The translations under genes and the position numbers were made by a program. DNA of 64,000 bases from Begonia masoniana (Eukaryota; Streptophyta; Magnoliopsida; Cucurbitales; Begoniaceae): positions 13,212,643-13,276,642 of the forward strand of contig CM039502.1 of assembly GCA_022432975.1 (NCBI GenBank), written 5' to 3'. The notes below the pieces were generated by a model that saw only the letters and a list, made by a program, of their open reading frames with translations, searched no databases and was not told the origin of the DNA. Positions 46,201 through 58,900 of this stretch are shown here, piece after piece (the first letter of the stretch is position 1; the number at the start of each line of letters is the position of its first letter).

Positions 46201-49200
46201 ATCAACTTATACGAGATACTGAGCTATAGTGATTGCAGACTTGTAATCACAATATGATCTCATAGGCCTTCCCACTTAATTTTCAAAATCTTCTAAGATA
46301 GTATTTGTCACAACCCGAGAGCGGGCCTAACAGAAACGCCAGGTTAAACGATCAACCTCAGAAAGGTCTACCATCTAACCTAAGGCTAAATGCGGAAGTT
46401 TAGCACTGATCCAGGACCTCTTCGAAGCAACAAATATAAGAGAGTACAAACAATCGTACAAATACAAGATAAATGAGAATAATTACATGCCAAAATAAAG
46501 TACAATCTCGAATGTTTTACATACACAAAGCTACAGGAGATAAAAGTTGAGAGTATTCAACCAAAGTAACTTTTGTACAGTAGTCTGATTGTTGATTTTC
46601 TGCACTAGACCAAAGCATCATCTTGTTTCTCACTCCTCAATGTCGCAAGATTTCCTCAAAGAAACGTACAATAGTTTTGATGTTGATTTTTTGTCTTAGG
46701 ACAAGGGGATTCGGCATTTATATATATCTCAAGTAATAAACCTTAATTTTGATTAAATAAAATACTTTTACCTAGTATGCCTTTTTATTCTACTGTGACA
46801 CTTGATTGATCAAACTCACTGAATATGCTATATCTGTCAATGTTGGCTACAATAAATTGGTTTTCCTATCAAGTGTTTGATATCTCTATCTATTTACTTT
46901 ATTCTCGTTTCTACAATTCCAAGTTTATGTTAGGATGAATTAGGGTACTTGTTTGTTTATATGTTGTCTTTCTGGTTTCCTTTAAAAATCAGTGACATAT
47001 TTATGTTGGAATATGAAAATTCTTTGTTTGGATTGGTCACCTTAGTATCAAGTAAATATTTCAATCTTCGTGGAACTTAAATCTCAAATTCCTTTACTGG
47101 ACTCTCACCCCGAGTCTCTTTCTCATCCTTATTATTGCATATTACAATTATATCGTCCTATACCAAATAAGTGGTAACTTCTCCTAAAACTGGAAGTTTA
47201 ATAAACAAGGTAATTGTCTCCCTAGCTTTGTTTGTATCCCATGGCCTACATCTCTCTTGCAAATCTCCTAAACCATGCACTGTCCAGTGTGCCTTCCATA
47301 CTTTATTAGCATTTACATTAATCTATATCACTTCCATGTTTAAGTTTCAATATAGAAAAGGATAATTGACATCAAATTGCTGTAAATCCCAACCTCATGG
47401 CTATGAAGGCAGGTAAAATCCTCACGGTATTCATCCTGGTGACTTGAGTAAAAGTCTCGAAGTAGTCTATGTTATAGGTTAGTGTATAACCTTGTGGTTA
47501 CTATTCTTACCTCGTATCTCTTTATCGATTCATGGGCCATATATTTTACTGTATAGACCCATTTACAACCCACAAGTGGCTTCTGTGCTGGTGACTACGG
47601 CAACTCTTGCATTGGGTTTTTATTCAAAGCATTCACCCCCTTATTTATCATGGTTTCCATTTCTCACTGGATAGAACTCTATATAAATTGGTGGGAATAA
47701 TAACAGGGTTTACGTAAACTAGAAAAATTTTATGAGGTGGTGAATGTTTTTCTGAAGTATACAAAATATGAGAGATGATATAGAGGTGTTTCATGCATTC
47801 TCTAACTCCTTTCATGAGGAAAGTTAGTAGATTTAGAGTATTTTCACTCATTCGGAATTTGGTTTCCCCTTATAACTTAGGGTTAGAAGTTTTTACCTCA
47901 TTCATCAACTCAGGTTTAGTGTCTTGAATGTGCATAGATTAAGAGGTGGTTGTGTCCTTCCTTAAATACACATTATCAAATCTTTTATCAAGAGTTGAAT
48001 TAATTCTCTAACAAGGATAGATACGAAGGATTTGATATTGTTTCATGAGGGAGCGACAATTTAGTAAGAGGTTTAGGGAGAACGGATGATGATAGACAGA
48101 GTATGGGATCACTATTCTTATCTTCTGGTAGCACCCTTCCCTTGAAGATAAGAAATGGAATAGTAAGATTCTTGTCCATTGACAACCGCCAAGACATAGA
48201 ACTTCTTGTATAGAGGATGATAAGACTTGTATCTTTTTGTGTCCAAGAAAAAATCTTTCACGCTTGATGCCATTAGATGTAACATCCCTCTCTATTGATT
48301 ATGAATATGAACAAATGATACGCACTCAAATATCTCAGGATTGAGATCATTTGTAGTATGAATTTTAAGATAGAATGTTGACAATATTTATATTGGACTT
48401 GTGAATCTCAAAATTCTGAAAGGAAACAATTTATTAGATAAGTGGCAGTAAAAAGATTTTGAGATATTTTGCTAAAACGTGATGGCTTGGGTTGGGTTAA
48501 GCAGGTGACTATTTTTCTTTCTGCAAGTCCATTATGTTTTTCAACAAAATGTATTGAAGCATATTGCAACATAATTTGTAAATAACTGTAAGCACATGAA
48601 TAAATGCATATGCTCTTAGGTATGTTTGCACACACATTTCTTTGGAATCGCCACACTCTTTCATGCAATATTAACATTTATTGTGGGAGCATTTTTTTGG
48701 GTTGACTGAGGTTTTTTGGGATTTATTGTATTTGTATAACTGGTAGTTGCAGCCATGGGACTTTAGTAGCAGTCACTGGAACTGGATTAAATCAAACGAA
48801 TTTACGTTATGAAGATGTTACGCCGTGAAATTTAATATTGTGGTGCTGAAATTCAATGTTTCAACCCATCATCAAATGTTCGTTTCCATATTCTTACTTT
48901 ATGTTCTGTGTAATGAATTAATTTAATTTCTCTTAACGGAATTGATAAATCCTTTCATTTGGTGAATTGTTTCTGTTTTCTTTTTGATTCACCTTCTTTG
49001 GATTAAGTACCGGCTGGCAAATAGCACAAGAGATTTTTCATTATTTATTTACAGCTCTATACAATATTGAACCATTGGTAGTTTTGGAAGTTTCCACTAA
49101 CCATTCTCTCCTATGTTTGGTTTGAATATTTCTTCTACAAATTATTTGGCTATAATTTGGAAGTGAAGATTGTTAAAAAAATTTCTTGCTACGTGTAGGT

Positions 49201-49372
49201 TGGAAGCAGATTTGGTGAGAGTACATTGAAATTGGGTTCTATGCTGACCGATGGGCAGGTGGGAATTTTTAAGGACAAATCAGCTGCTGCCATGTCTACA
49301 TTTGGTGATATTTTGCCTGCTCAGGCTGCAGGCCTTCTTTCATCTTTCACAGCCACCAGATCAGACTCTTGA
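40244..49372 (+). CDS. COG1: Conserved oligomeric Golgi complex subunit 1 (COG1)
   Basis: Six exons: 40244-42451, 43004-43198, 43332-43612, 44298-44477, 45102-45276, 49199-49372. All introns are GT-AG and phases fit, giving 1070 codons plus TGA 49370-49372, about the length of plant COG1. COG1 is a lobe-A subunit of the eight-subunit COG tether for retrograde vesicles at the Golgi. The N-terminus after a Gly-rich stretch reads [20 protein letters not shown] and [20 protein letters not shown], the Vps51/COG1 helical region. Exon junctions restore [29 protein letters not shown] and [15 protein letters not shown]. The C-terminus [20 protein letters not shown] and [16 protein letters not shown] is strongly plant-COG1-like. 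No stop or shift is seen, so it appears intact. Intron 5 (3.9 kb) holds a Copia remnant. Confidence 0.95.
42452..43003 (+). other. COG1 intron 1
   Basis: GTAAAT donor and ACTCAG acceptor. Nothing else recognised; an ORF at 42926 reads through the acceptor and is not separate. Confidence 0.85.
43613..44297 (+). other. COG1 intron 3
   Basis: GTGAGT donor, TATTAG acceptor. AT-rich, no element recognised. Intron 4 (44478-45101) is similar. Confidence 0.85.
46080..48680 (-). pseudogene. Degenerate Copia pol in COG1 intron 5
   Basis: Minus-strand pieces in Copia order: integrase [13 protein letters not shown] and [13 protein letters not shown] near 48410-48570; the integrase-RT linker [18 protein letters not shown] and [17 protein letters not shown] near 47650-47850; [16 protein letters not shown] near 47500-47570; RNase [14 protein letters not shown] and [14 protein letters not shown] near 46080-46220. 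Many stops. It lies antisense to COG1 and is spliced out with the intron. Confidence 0.8.
46306..46760 (-). repeat. Possible Gypsy LTR fragment within the Copia remnant
   Basis: The left end, complement of CTCTCGGGTTGTGACA, resembles the 3' end of the Tekay-type LTRs here (GGGTTGTGACA). The right boundary and a target duplication were not found. Confidence 0.4.
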
Positions 49373-52300
49373 TTTCTCACAATCTATGAGCATCCCGTTG
49401 AATCTGAAAGTAACTGTCGAGTTGGTTAAATGGCCATTTATTGCCGTGAAGTATAAGTCTTCTATTCCTTGTAAGAGTCATTAATCTTAAGTTCAGAAGT
49501 TTAACTATGGCAACCTGTTGGTCTGCGGATTGTTACAAAAGGCCTTTTTCCTCCATTCTGTTGAAGAAACGCGGGGATGAAGCAATCCATGTCAAATAAA
49601 TGAACCATTTGGTGACCTGTTCTTCTGGATTGTTTTTTAGACAAGCTTTTCCTGCAAAAAGTATGTCTAATTGATGAGCTTGAAGCCGTTGTTGATCCCA
49701 GAAAGTTTAATTAACAGAACATGTGATAGCTTGGAGGAGTATGCTTTGAAGATCTGTTGGAAAAGTGTGCTTTGAGTAAAGTTGGATACACCAAAAATCT
49801 TCTCACGAATCTCCAGACAACAGTTCATAAGGTGAGTTTCTCTATTTCTTTCAAAACGCAATGAACTACGAACATAATGTAATTTGGGTTTGCTCGTGCC
49901 CTGCTGATACCATTTTCTTGCTGTATCTTTACTCTTCATTGCCTGGAAAACGCATCACACAAATTTTTTCTGTATTCTTTTATTTAGTTGAAATAAAAAT
50001 AGTCAGTTATAAAATAAAGTTTGTTCTTCCCCCTTGTGCGATTTCAATAGCGGCGTCCAAAACACCTATACGAGTTTTCTCACCTTTTTACAAAAATTCT
50101 TAGAAAAATACATATGGTCTCTATAAAACAGAATGAAAAGCCGGGGTAGAAGCACAAACAAAAGGAGGAAAACCAAAAAAAGTCCCCACCGCAGAGGTAG
50201 GGGCTTGCTACCCGAACTGCGTTACCAAAGCCCCTTCCTTGTCCGATTCACCTAGGTTGGTGACAAATACACATGCTATCATTCAATATTTTATGCATTT
50301 TTGATCATGTGAGAACATTTTTTTTAATTCTATTTGCCCTTCCACAGCTTTTTTTATTTTAAACCTTTTACAGATATTGTTGTTGGATATTTCTTGGGTA
50401 GTGCTAGGGAACTGCTTTAAGTTCTTAAATAAAATTAACACACATTGACTTCACGTCTCTGATGTATGCACTTACTTGCTAGCCTTGTTATCTTATTGAG
50501 ACTTTACAAAACTGCAAAAAAGAAAATGATATAAAATACGTGCTCTAAATATATTGGAGTCTGCTATTTTCTTACTTCTGATTAAAATACCAGAAAAAAT
50601 GACTGTCTAAATACATCTCCCTACTGCACTTGAAAATGTGTCCTGCTGAAGATTTAGGACAAGAAACAATTCTTTAGCCAATTAACTGGTGGCTAAACAT
50701 TTGCATACATTGCCCAGGTGATGTGATTACTCTTTAGGTATGTTATCATGATTAGTTGTTGTTCTATATATATATATAGATCTTTTGCTTTATGCCATGT
50801 TCTTTTGGAGGAGCTCTTATTCTGTTCATAAACTTCTTCATTTAGTCAAATTTATTTTCTATTTAAACTTCTCCATTTCCATTTTGATCGGATTTTAATT
50901 TCTTTTTCTTGTGTTTGTAAAAGCAGCACAAGTTTTCAAATTTTGTAACATTGAAATGATCGCTGTATTATAATCTCTTTAGTTTAATCTGACCAATCTA
51001 CAAGTTTTGTCAGATATATTATAATTACTTCATCTATAATTCAATTTGTTAATGCATCATACTACTAATATCCAACTAAACATTATGTATAACTAAACCC
51101 ACAATTCGAATTGTGAATTAACAGGTTTTATGGTTTGGAACCGTAATTGGTTGGTCAGACTCAGAACTATGTTTCAGTTCTTGTTCGATTCTAAAAAAAT
51201 AATAATAATAATGTTATTAAAATATATATTTAAGGTTGATTTTGAATCATTTTTTTTGGGTTTGGGCGTTTGGGTAAATCATGGATTATTTTGAAGTTTG
51301 GGATGAGTTTGACATGATTTGAGTCAGATCTTGTGACCTAGGATGGTCTATTCGAACAATTTTGAACTCAAAAGCGTGAATCAAACCAAAGTCCATGGTT
51401 CTTCTATATTGAGAATCAATTACAGTTCTAATTAAGGCAGCTGGTTTTTTGAACTATCGTTCGGGTCCTATTTTGCCAAGCCAACTTATAGCTTTGATCA
51501 TATTAAAACTAATAACCAATTGTTTTTTGGCACTCGAAATCTAGGAAAGTAATATAATATTAAAGGGAAATGAGTGAATTATGTCATTTATTTATATTTT
51601 ATCATAATTATTTTATTAATAACCAAGTGATGCATGACAACAATATGTGTGTGGAGGAGGATAAGAGGTGGGTAATTTTTTTAAAATTAATGGTGATTAT
51701 GAGATAGTTGAAGATTAATCAAGTGTGAATAAAAAGGTGACAAAATTATTTGATTTACATATTTCCAAAAATAAAATAAAATAAAAAATATAGGAGTAGG
51801 AAAAGTGAAGTCGTGCTGTCTTTTCCTGGAAAGAAAAGGCAGAGAAAGGAGGGAGGAGACAAAAAGCACGTAATTAAGGAAGGATGAATAAAGGGTGGAA
51901 AGAGATGTAACAGTTCCTCCCCTCCTCTGACACTTCTGAAATGTTCTTCTCTTTCTCTCTCTACTCTTTCTCTCTCTTCTGAATAGTTAGTAAGTAAGTG
52001 TGTGGGGCTGCTTCATAGTTGTGGGAAATCGTGGAAATGACAAACTCCAAGAAAAGAGAAAAAGGAATAGTCAATGGCTTCTCTCTCACCCACATTTCTA
52101 AAACTCTTTTCACTAACCATCGTTTTAAACAACGTTCTTGCTTCATTTCTGTTTTCATTTTACGTTTTACATCAATTGTTTTGGCTTTTTTAGTTTCAGT
52201 ATAATGGCTTAATTTCTCTGTTTTCTAAGCTTAAAATGATCGTCAATGGAGGTAGTGAAGAGGTATTAATTATTTCTCATCGTCTTGGCGTTGTCCAATA

Positions 52301-52390
52301 AATGCAATTCTCTCTTTCAAAAATATTCATATAATTCTCTCCTTTTTTGTATGGGGATCTATGCGTTGCACTTGCATATGGGTTTGCCCT
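49373..52390. other. COG1 3' flank and intergenic DNA
   Basis: 49373-49850 probably includes the COG1 3' UTR. A strong hairpin lies at 50196-50238. The rest is AT-rich with no supported gene; 51120-51480 has word usage similar to 39340-39770 but no defined ends. Confidence 0.45.
50196..50238. other. Stem-loop GGTAGGGGCTT / AAAGCCCCTTCC
   Basis: GGTAGGGGCTT (50196-50206) pairs with AAAGCCCCTTCC (50227-50238) across a 20-base loop, in a GC-rich island (50175-50275) within AT-rich DNA. Could be a SINE or other small repeat remnant; no pol III box set was confirmed. Confidence 0.5.
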
Positions 52391-54069
52391 CTGATTTTTT
52401 TTTTTTTTTTTTTTTTTGACTTTTACAGTTGAAGATAATCATTTGTTTCTCTGATTGTTCATCGTTTAATCTGAATATTCAGTTCAGGGCGGTGTTTAAT
52501 TGGGTGTGACATTTGAATGATTAGAAGCTACAAGTTAATTTGATCCACGCAATGACCTGATGAGTGATGGGTCGAGAAAACACTGATACTTGTGCAGAGA
52601 GAAGAGGGTAGAGAGAGAAAGAGAAGAAGAAGAAGAACCCGAAATAAATGCAGAAGTTAATGGAGTAACTAAGCGAAAATATGCCATAGCCTTTTTGGGT
52701 GTGGGTACTGAGAAACAGATCTTTAGCTGACTGTCGGTATATATCCCAAACCCTAATCTCTTTCTTCTTCTTCTTCTCCACTGCCATTTTCCATCCATTT
52801 TTAGGGTTTCATTCGTGGCTGTAAATACCCATTACCCAATACTACCTCTATGCCGTAGAAATGAATCCCAATATTCATATTACTTCAAATTTTCAATGTA
52901 TGATGTTGTTTCTCAAATTCTTCTCCATGCTTTTATGAGAAATTCATGGGACTTAGTCAGAGCTTAACTGCCTGAGAAGACTTGTTTTAATCAAAACCCT
53001 CCCCAGATTTCTCTACAAACTAATCCATTTTAACTTTTGATTCTTAGAAAATTTTGAATATATTAAAAGGATGAAAATACGTACCTGTAATATGCTAAAT
53101 CAGTTAAGAATGTTTTAGAAACATGGAAGGCCTACTAAATGATCTTTGATCACTTATTCGCACATGGATCGTTGGAGATAACGAGGCAGTCGCGCTGTGA
53201 AAATAAAGATAACTATTATTATGTTGATTGTGAGGGCACGATAGAGTGAAAATTGAGTAGTTTATAATTAAAATTCTCATCCATGCTGAGAGCACCAGAG
53301 ATTACACGTAAAAAATCATCTAAAGATTAGAAAATAATTTTAGAAAAATATCTCTTAAATGTGTTGTAAAAATCAACCATGCAATTAAGAGGGTATACAA
53401 TAATTGATATTATATTGTATAAAAGAATGCAACGGTAGATAATGCCAAAAGACCTTCCGACAGTCTCAAAAACATGCAACTAATTTTTGATTTGACACTT
53501 GCGGCCTGGCTTGGAGAAGACAAGAGTGTTCATCATCTTATATAAAATGTCATTTTATTTGTTCGGAATGACAGAATTATTTGATGTTTTCTTCTTCGTT
53601 TCTTACCCATTATGCATGTTTGTGTTTCAGAAATTGAAGATGTAAGATTACAGATATGGAGATAAAACCCTATAAACAGAAACGATGCAGAGGGTTTATC
53701 AGAATATGTTTTCAAGAACTGTTTCTCAGAACAAATTCAGAAAAGCAAGAATTTATTTTAATTGATGCAATTATGGGTTTGGAATAAAAGTTATAGATTA
53801 GTCAATTCAGGTCAAATAGAGTATTGAATGGTAATAAAAGCTGATTAGATAATTAAGATCTTAAGCTCCCATACATTTCGCTGCGCATGAAATCACGTAA
53901 TTAACGCAAACATAGTTATGACGATCGAACAATTGTTTATGTATGTATGGATGGATTATGGATGGAGGATGGGTGTTCATCATCGTCCCCGATGAGCATT
54001 CAAACATAAGATGAACTGGGCATGTACGCGTGCAGTCATGCATGCATCAGCACTGCAGTAGTACCATTC

Positions 54070-54072
<3 letters not shown>
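52391..54072. other. Intergenic, nothing assigned
   Basis: A T-tract at 52395-52417 and a minus-strand short ORF near 52535-52798 in pyrimidine-rich sequence without recognisable homology. No gene supported. Confidence 0.4.

Positions 54073-54132
<60 letters not shown>
54073..54132 (+). repeat. (GA)n microsatellite
   Basis: About 60 bases of uninterrupted GA. Confidence 0.97.
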
Positions 54133-54135
<3 letters not shown>

Positions 54136-54323
54136 GGAGATCACCGGTGAAATGCATTAAAATGAAAAGTAATGATTACAAAGGACGTCATCATTGTGAA
54201 GCAGATGCACTGTTTTTTTAGTTTTCTTTTTTGTGTTTGAAAAAAATGCAGTTTGACTACGTGTTTTGATTTGTAACCCAAACAGATGGAGGAGAGATAT
54301 CAAAAAGCTGAAGAATCAGATTA

Positions 54324-54457
54324 TAGAGAGAGAGAGAGAGAGAGAATTGTATTCAATTTGCCCCCTCTTCTCTTCACTTTCTTCCATTAACTTCTTTCTG
54401 TCTCTCTCTCTACCACCATCTTTTCCGTGCTTACTCTTTGGCCTTGGATTTTGAGTT
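54324..54457 (+). repeat. Segment B, source copy
   Basis: Short GA run followed by AATTGTATTCAATTTGCCCC through GCCTTGGATTTTGAGTT. Recurs with few changes at about 55750-55873. Confidence 0.85.
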
Positions 54458-55251
54458 GTTTAGCATTACAGTGAAAGTATTTATTGCCTAAGACATTTCC
54501 TCTGTAACAGCCTTATATGCTTCTGTCACCCAGAGAGAGAGAGAGAGATAGAGATAGAGATGTTCTTAAAGAGAGAGAGATGTTCTTAATTTCATACACC
54601 CACCTCTGACCTGTTGTGTTTTTGTCTTGTTCAATTTGTCTTTCTGCTTTGATATGCTTACTCAAGCTAAATCAGCCGAAGCATTAAATACAAACTTGAT
54701 AATATCTGATGTATCTTCCCAAACATTCATATCCAAACCCTTTTAATGAATCCTAGAAAACCTCATCTCATATTCCACCCCAACCATTCATTCAAGGTCC
54801 ACCCAATGCACCAATCGCAACAAAACCATCATTCCCTCTCATCTCCTTTTATTATAATATTTTGATTACAACGCCAACAATATTCTCACAATCTTATGAA
54901 ACATACTTGGACTAATGTTAATTATATAATCTTATGAAATAAAATTAATATTTTACGTGTTCAAAATAAACTTGTAAGAGTCAACGTACATGTAGTATGA
55001 AAACTAACATAACGTAGACATATCCGAATTTTCTGTGTGATATAACAAAAATAGGATTTTGAAAATCAATATGCATGCGGAGAATATTATACTCAGATAT
55101 AGGCTTGAATTTGGAAAAAATTTCTGAAACCACACTAATACTAAGAAGTACCCTTCTACTACTATAAAATATTGCACTACTTAATTACAGATCTTAAAAT
55201 TAACAAGAAGATTATTAAACTTCATAAAAAATTTATTCAAGATTATTTAAT

Positions 55252-55359
55252 TTTAAAAATATCAAATTTTTCTTGAACCGTCATAATTACTTGATAGTGG
55301 ATCATCTTGGTTTTGAATGGGCGGGCTTCCACAAAAGTGACTTCTAGCAATCTGACAAC
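55252..55359 (+). repeat. Segment A, first copy
   Basis: TTTAAAAATATCAAATTTTT through GTGACTTCTAGCAA. Recurs at about 55872-55978 on the far side of the GA array and segment B copy. Confidence 0.85.
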
Positions 55360-55372
55360 AATAGTGAGTACA

Positions 55373-55873
<501 letters not shown>

Positions 55874-55978
55874 TAAAAATATCAAATTTTTCTTGAACCG
55901 TCATAATTACTTGATATTTGGTCATCTTTGTTTTAATTGGCGGGCTTCCACAAAAGTGACTTCTAGCATTGACAACAT

Positions 55979-58900
55979 ATGATTAGTCCTTTCATAAGTA
56001 TATGCTAATTTGATAAAGCAATTAGGACCATGGATGAGAACATGATCTTCAATATGAAGTATAACTTTGAAAATCTCAACACATATTGAGACCGACTCAA
56101 TGCTCAATATGTTTGTGACTAACTATTAGAACGTGTTGATACCTAGAGTATCTTTTTAGTTATTCATGAAACTAAGACAGGGACTAGAAGGTGTACAACC
56201 ATTACTATTATATGCGAGAATGACCTAAGTCAAGGTAAACTGTGAGTGTCTAGCATAGAGAAGAAGAGTGCACAATTTTACATCACTTGATTGTGATTGA
56301 GGTGAGTTGTTCATATATTGGATCTCATCTTCACCTAGTACAAGATTCTTTGGGATGAAACCCAAGCATAAAGTCGATCGAGCTTAAATTCTAAGGGACA
56401 ATATTGTATTGATTCTTGGAGTTTGAGTTTTTGAAGAAGATAGTGGGTTGATGAACTATGAAGAGGTGTTTTCGTGTTGCTAAAGAATTACTAGGCGATG
56501 CAATTCGAAACAGCAACAACACCTGTCTTTGTGTGCTTTTAAGCTATGGGACAAAAGGGTGTGTCGGCCATTTCCAGTCTCATCTTTGAAGCTATTTCTC
56601 TTTACACACTTTTAAAGGTTTTCTCTAAAATTTACAATTTGATAGTAGTTTTACTTGTAATTTATGCTTTAAAATCAGTGAATGATCATTTTGAGTTGTC
56701 AAAGATGGATTCAAATATTGTCGAGATCCTCTTGTGATCTAATGAAAATCTTTTTTTTTTCTGTCACTGACTAATATAGACTTTTATAATTACTCATTCA
56801 ATCCTTTTTATTTGACAATTTTGACAAATTTAGTGTAAAATTAATGTCGTAAAGATGAATAGAGAGAATATTCTTGATTCACAAGAAGCTATAAGGTAAA
56901 GCAATTGACACAAGTCATGACGATAAACTCCACGGTAAAATCAACTAATTTTATAACAGTAAAATTTTGAGAATTTTTTTTTTTGCATTTTTGAAGGTCA
57001 ATTTATTCCCCGTTGACTCAAGTAGCTGTAGTTCGTTAACATTCAGTCGCATGCGCTTTTTTGATCAAATGATAAAATCGGTAAAAGTTGGAGTTACCAT
57101 GGGGTTAAATTCTGAAATTTACGTTAAATAAATTGAATGTACCTCGATGAACTTTAATAGTGCTTAAATTTTTGACGAATCAAAATTTGAGAATTTATTT
57201 CATATATAATATTATAATATAAGACGAGAGAAGGGAGAGCACAAGAGAGGAGATAATGTCATTTTGAGTTTTTGTCATCCAAGTCGTCGAGCTCTATCAA
57301 CTGGTTTCAAGGATTCGTCGTTTCTAACCCGTCGTCTCGTCCATTTTTGTTCCTTTTTTGTATTTATTGTTTGAAGTCAAGTTCAAGTTTGAAAACTTTA
57401 AATTTTTAGTTCAAAATCAAGGTTATAGGTCAATTTTGAGTCCTAAATATGTTGGTATGAGCTTTGTGGAGAGTTTTGATGTAAGTCGCTAGAAAATAGG
57501 GTTTCCTCCGATCGGGTGTCAAAAATCGTGTTTGAGTAAGGACTTACAGGTGTGCTATGTTGCACCATAGAGTCGTTTCGCGTGGATGAATGGATGCACG
57601 CCACTTTGTGCTTACATAGACAATCAATGTTGTGGTGCACACCATGGTGCTACTCTTATGGAGTTGCACCATTGGCCTCTTTCTAGGCCATTTCGTCCCA
57701 TTTGTTTTAAGTTTCATTTTAGGTCGTTCTTTGGGCTGTGTTGGGCATGTTTTGAGGTTGTTTTTGGAAATATTAGTGAGGCCCAACTTTTTTTGCCTCG
57801 GCAAAGTTTGTGTTCATATATCGTTTTCTTCTAGATTGGGTTTCTTGTTATGCTATATGACTCATCTAGTGTCACTAGTGTTTTGTATGAGATTTTGATG
57901 TTGGATTTGTTTTAGGTTCCAACAATATTTTGGATTTCAAATATATTCCCAAGAGCATTGTTTTTGTGAAGTCCCCTAGTGCTCCTAGTACAATATTGTC
58001 CGCTCTGGATGGAGCCCGCACGATTTTGTTCTTGAGATTAGCTCAAAACGCATTGTACTAGGTAGGGATGAGAATTTTACTCATAAACCACTCACTTTTC
58101 ACTCTTCCAAGCAATATGAGATTGTACACCTCCACTGGTATGAGCTATGCTCTCACAATAAACAGAATTTTGGGTTGTCTTTATTTTCACAAGGAATATT
58201 CATGGTGTCAGTTGTGATAGGTTCTGACATGTTTGAGGATTACGAACTGGTACCAAAGGTTGTAGCTCCAACTAGTAAGAAGAGTCATGGTTATCGAGGT
58301 AGAAGTTTTATACTTTTTTGCAGTGCATTGCATATTTTCTAAAACCTTATTTTTTTATTGTCACTTGTGAATACCTGACGGGGCCTGGTAACTAGCATGT
58401 CAATTTTTACATATACGTATGTATGTTTTACACGTTTACCATGGTTGCATGGTATTTTATTTTTTGTTGTAATATATACTGGAGGATGAATCCTCTTAAT
58501 ATTTTGGACGGTTTCGATATCAAAGAATCACGAGGCTATCCAGAAACATCTTCTGCTGCGTGAAGAATTTTTGTTGCACATTATGAAAATGGGTAATAGG
58601 GAGGTGATGACGCTCCTTGAGTTTCAAATCCTTAAACCTGATTAGAATATATTTGTTGATTATGATTTACGAGTGGTGTCTTCACTGATCATTGTTCGTT
58701 TGGCACTTGGGGTGACACTGCTGAATTTTCGGATCGTCGATGTTTTCCTTCCTCTTGGCTCATTAGGTGCTACCTGGTTTTTGAATCGCCACTTTTCTCT
58801 AATAGTGTGCTGCGTGTGACCCTTCCTTTTAATGAGAATTAATATTTCAATAAAAAGCACGATAATAACTTATTTTAATATAGTTGTCTATGTATACAAC

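Noticed and set aside
52521..52798. Minus-strand ORFs with Lys/Arg-rich start
   Set aside because: Two overlapping frames in low-complexity sequence, no recognisable homology, no splice or promoter evidence.
57586..57898. Overlapping plus-strand ORFs of 82 and 88 codons
   Set aside because: Short, overlapping in different frames, no domain; probably old repeat DNA.
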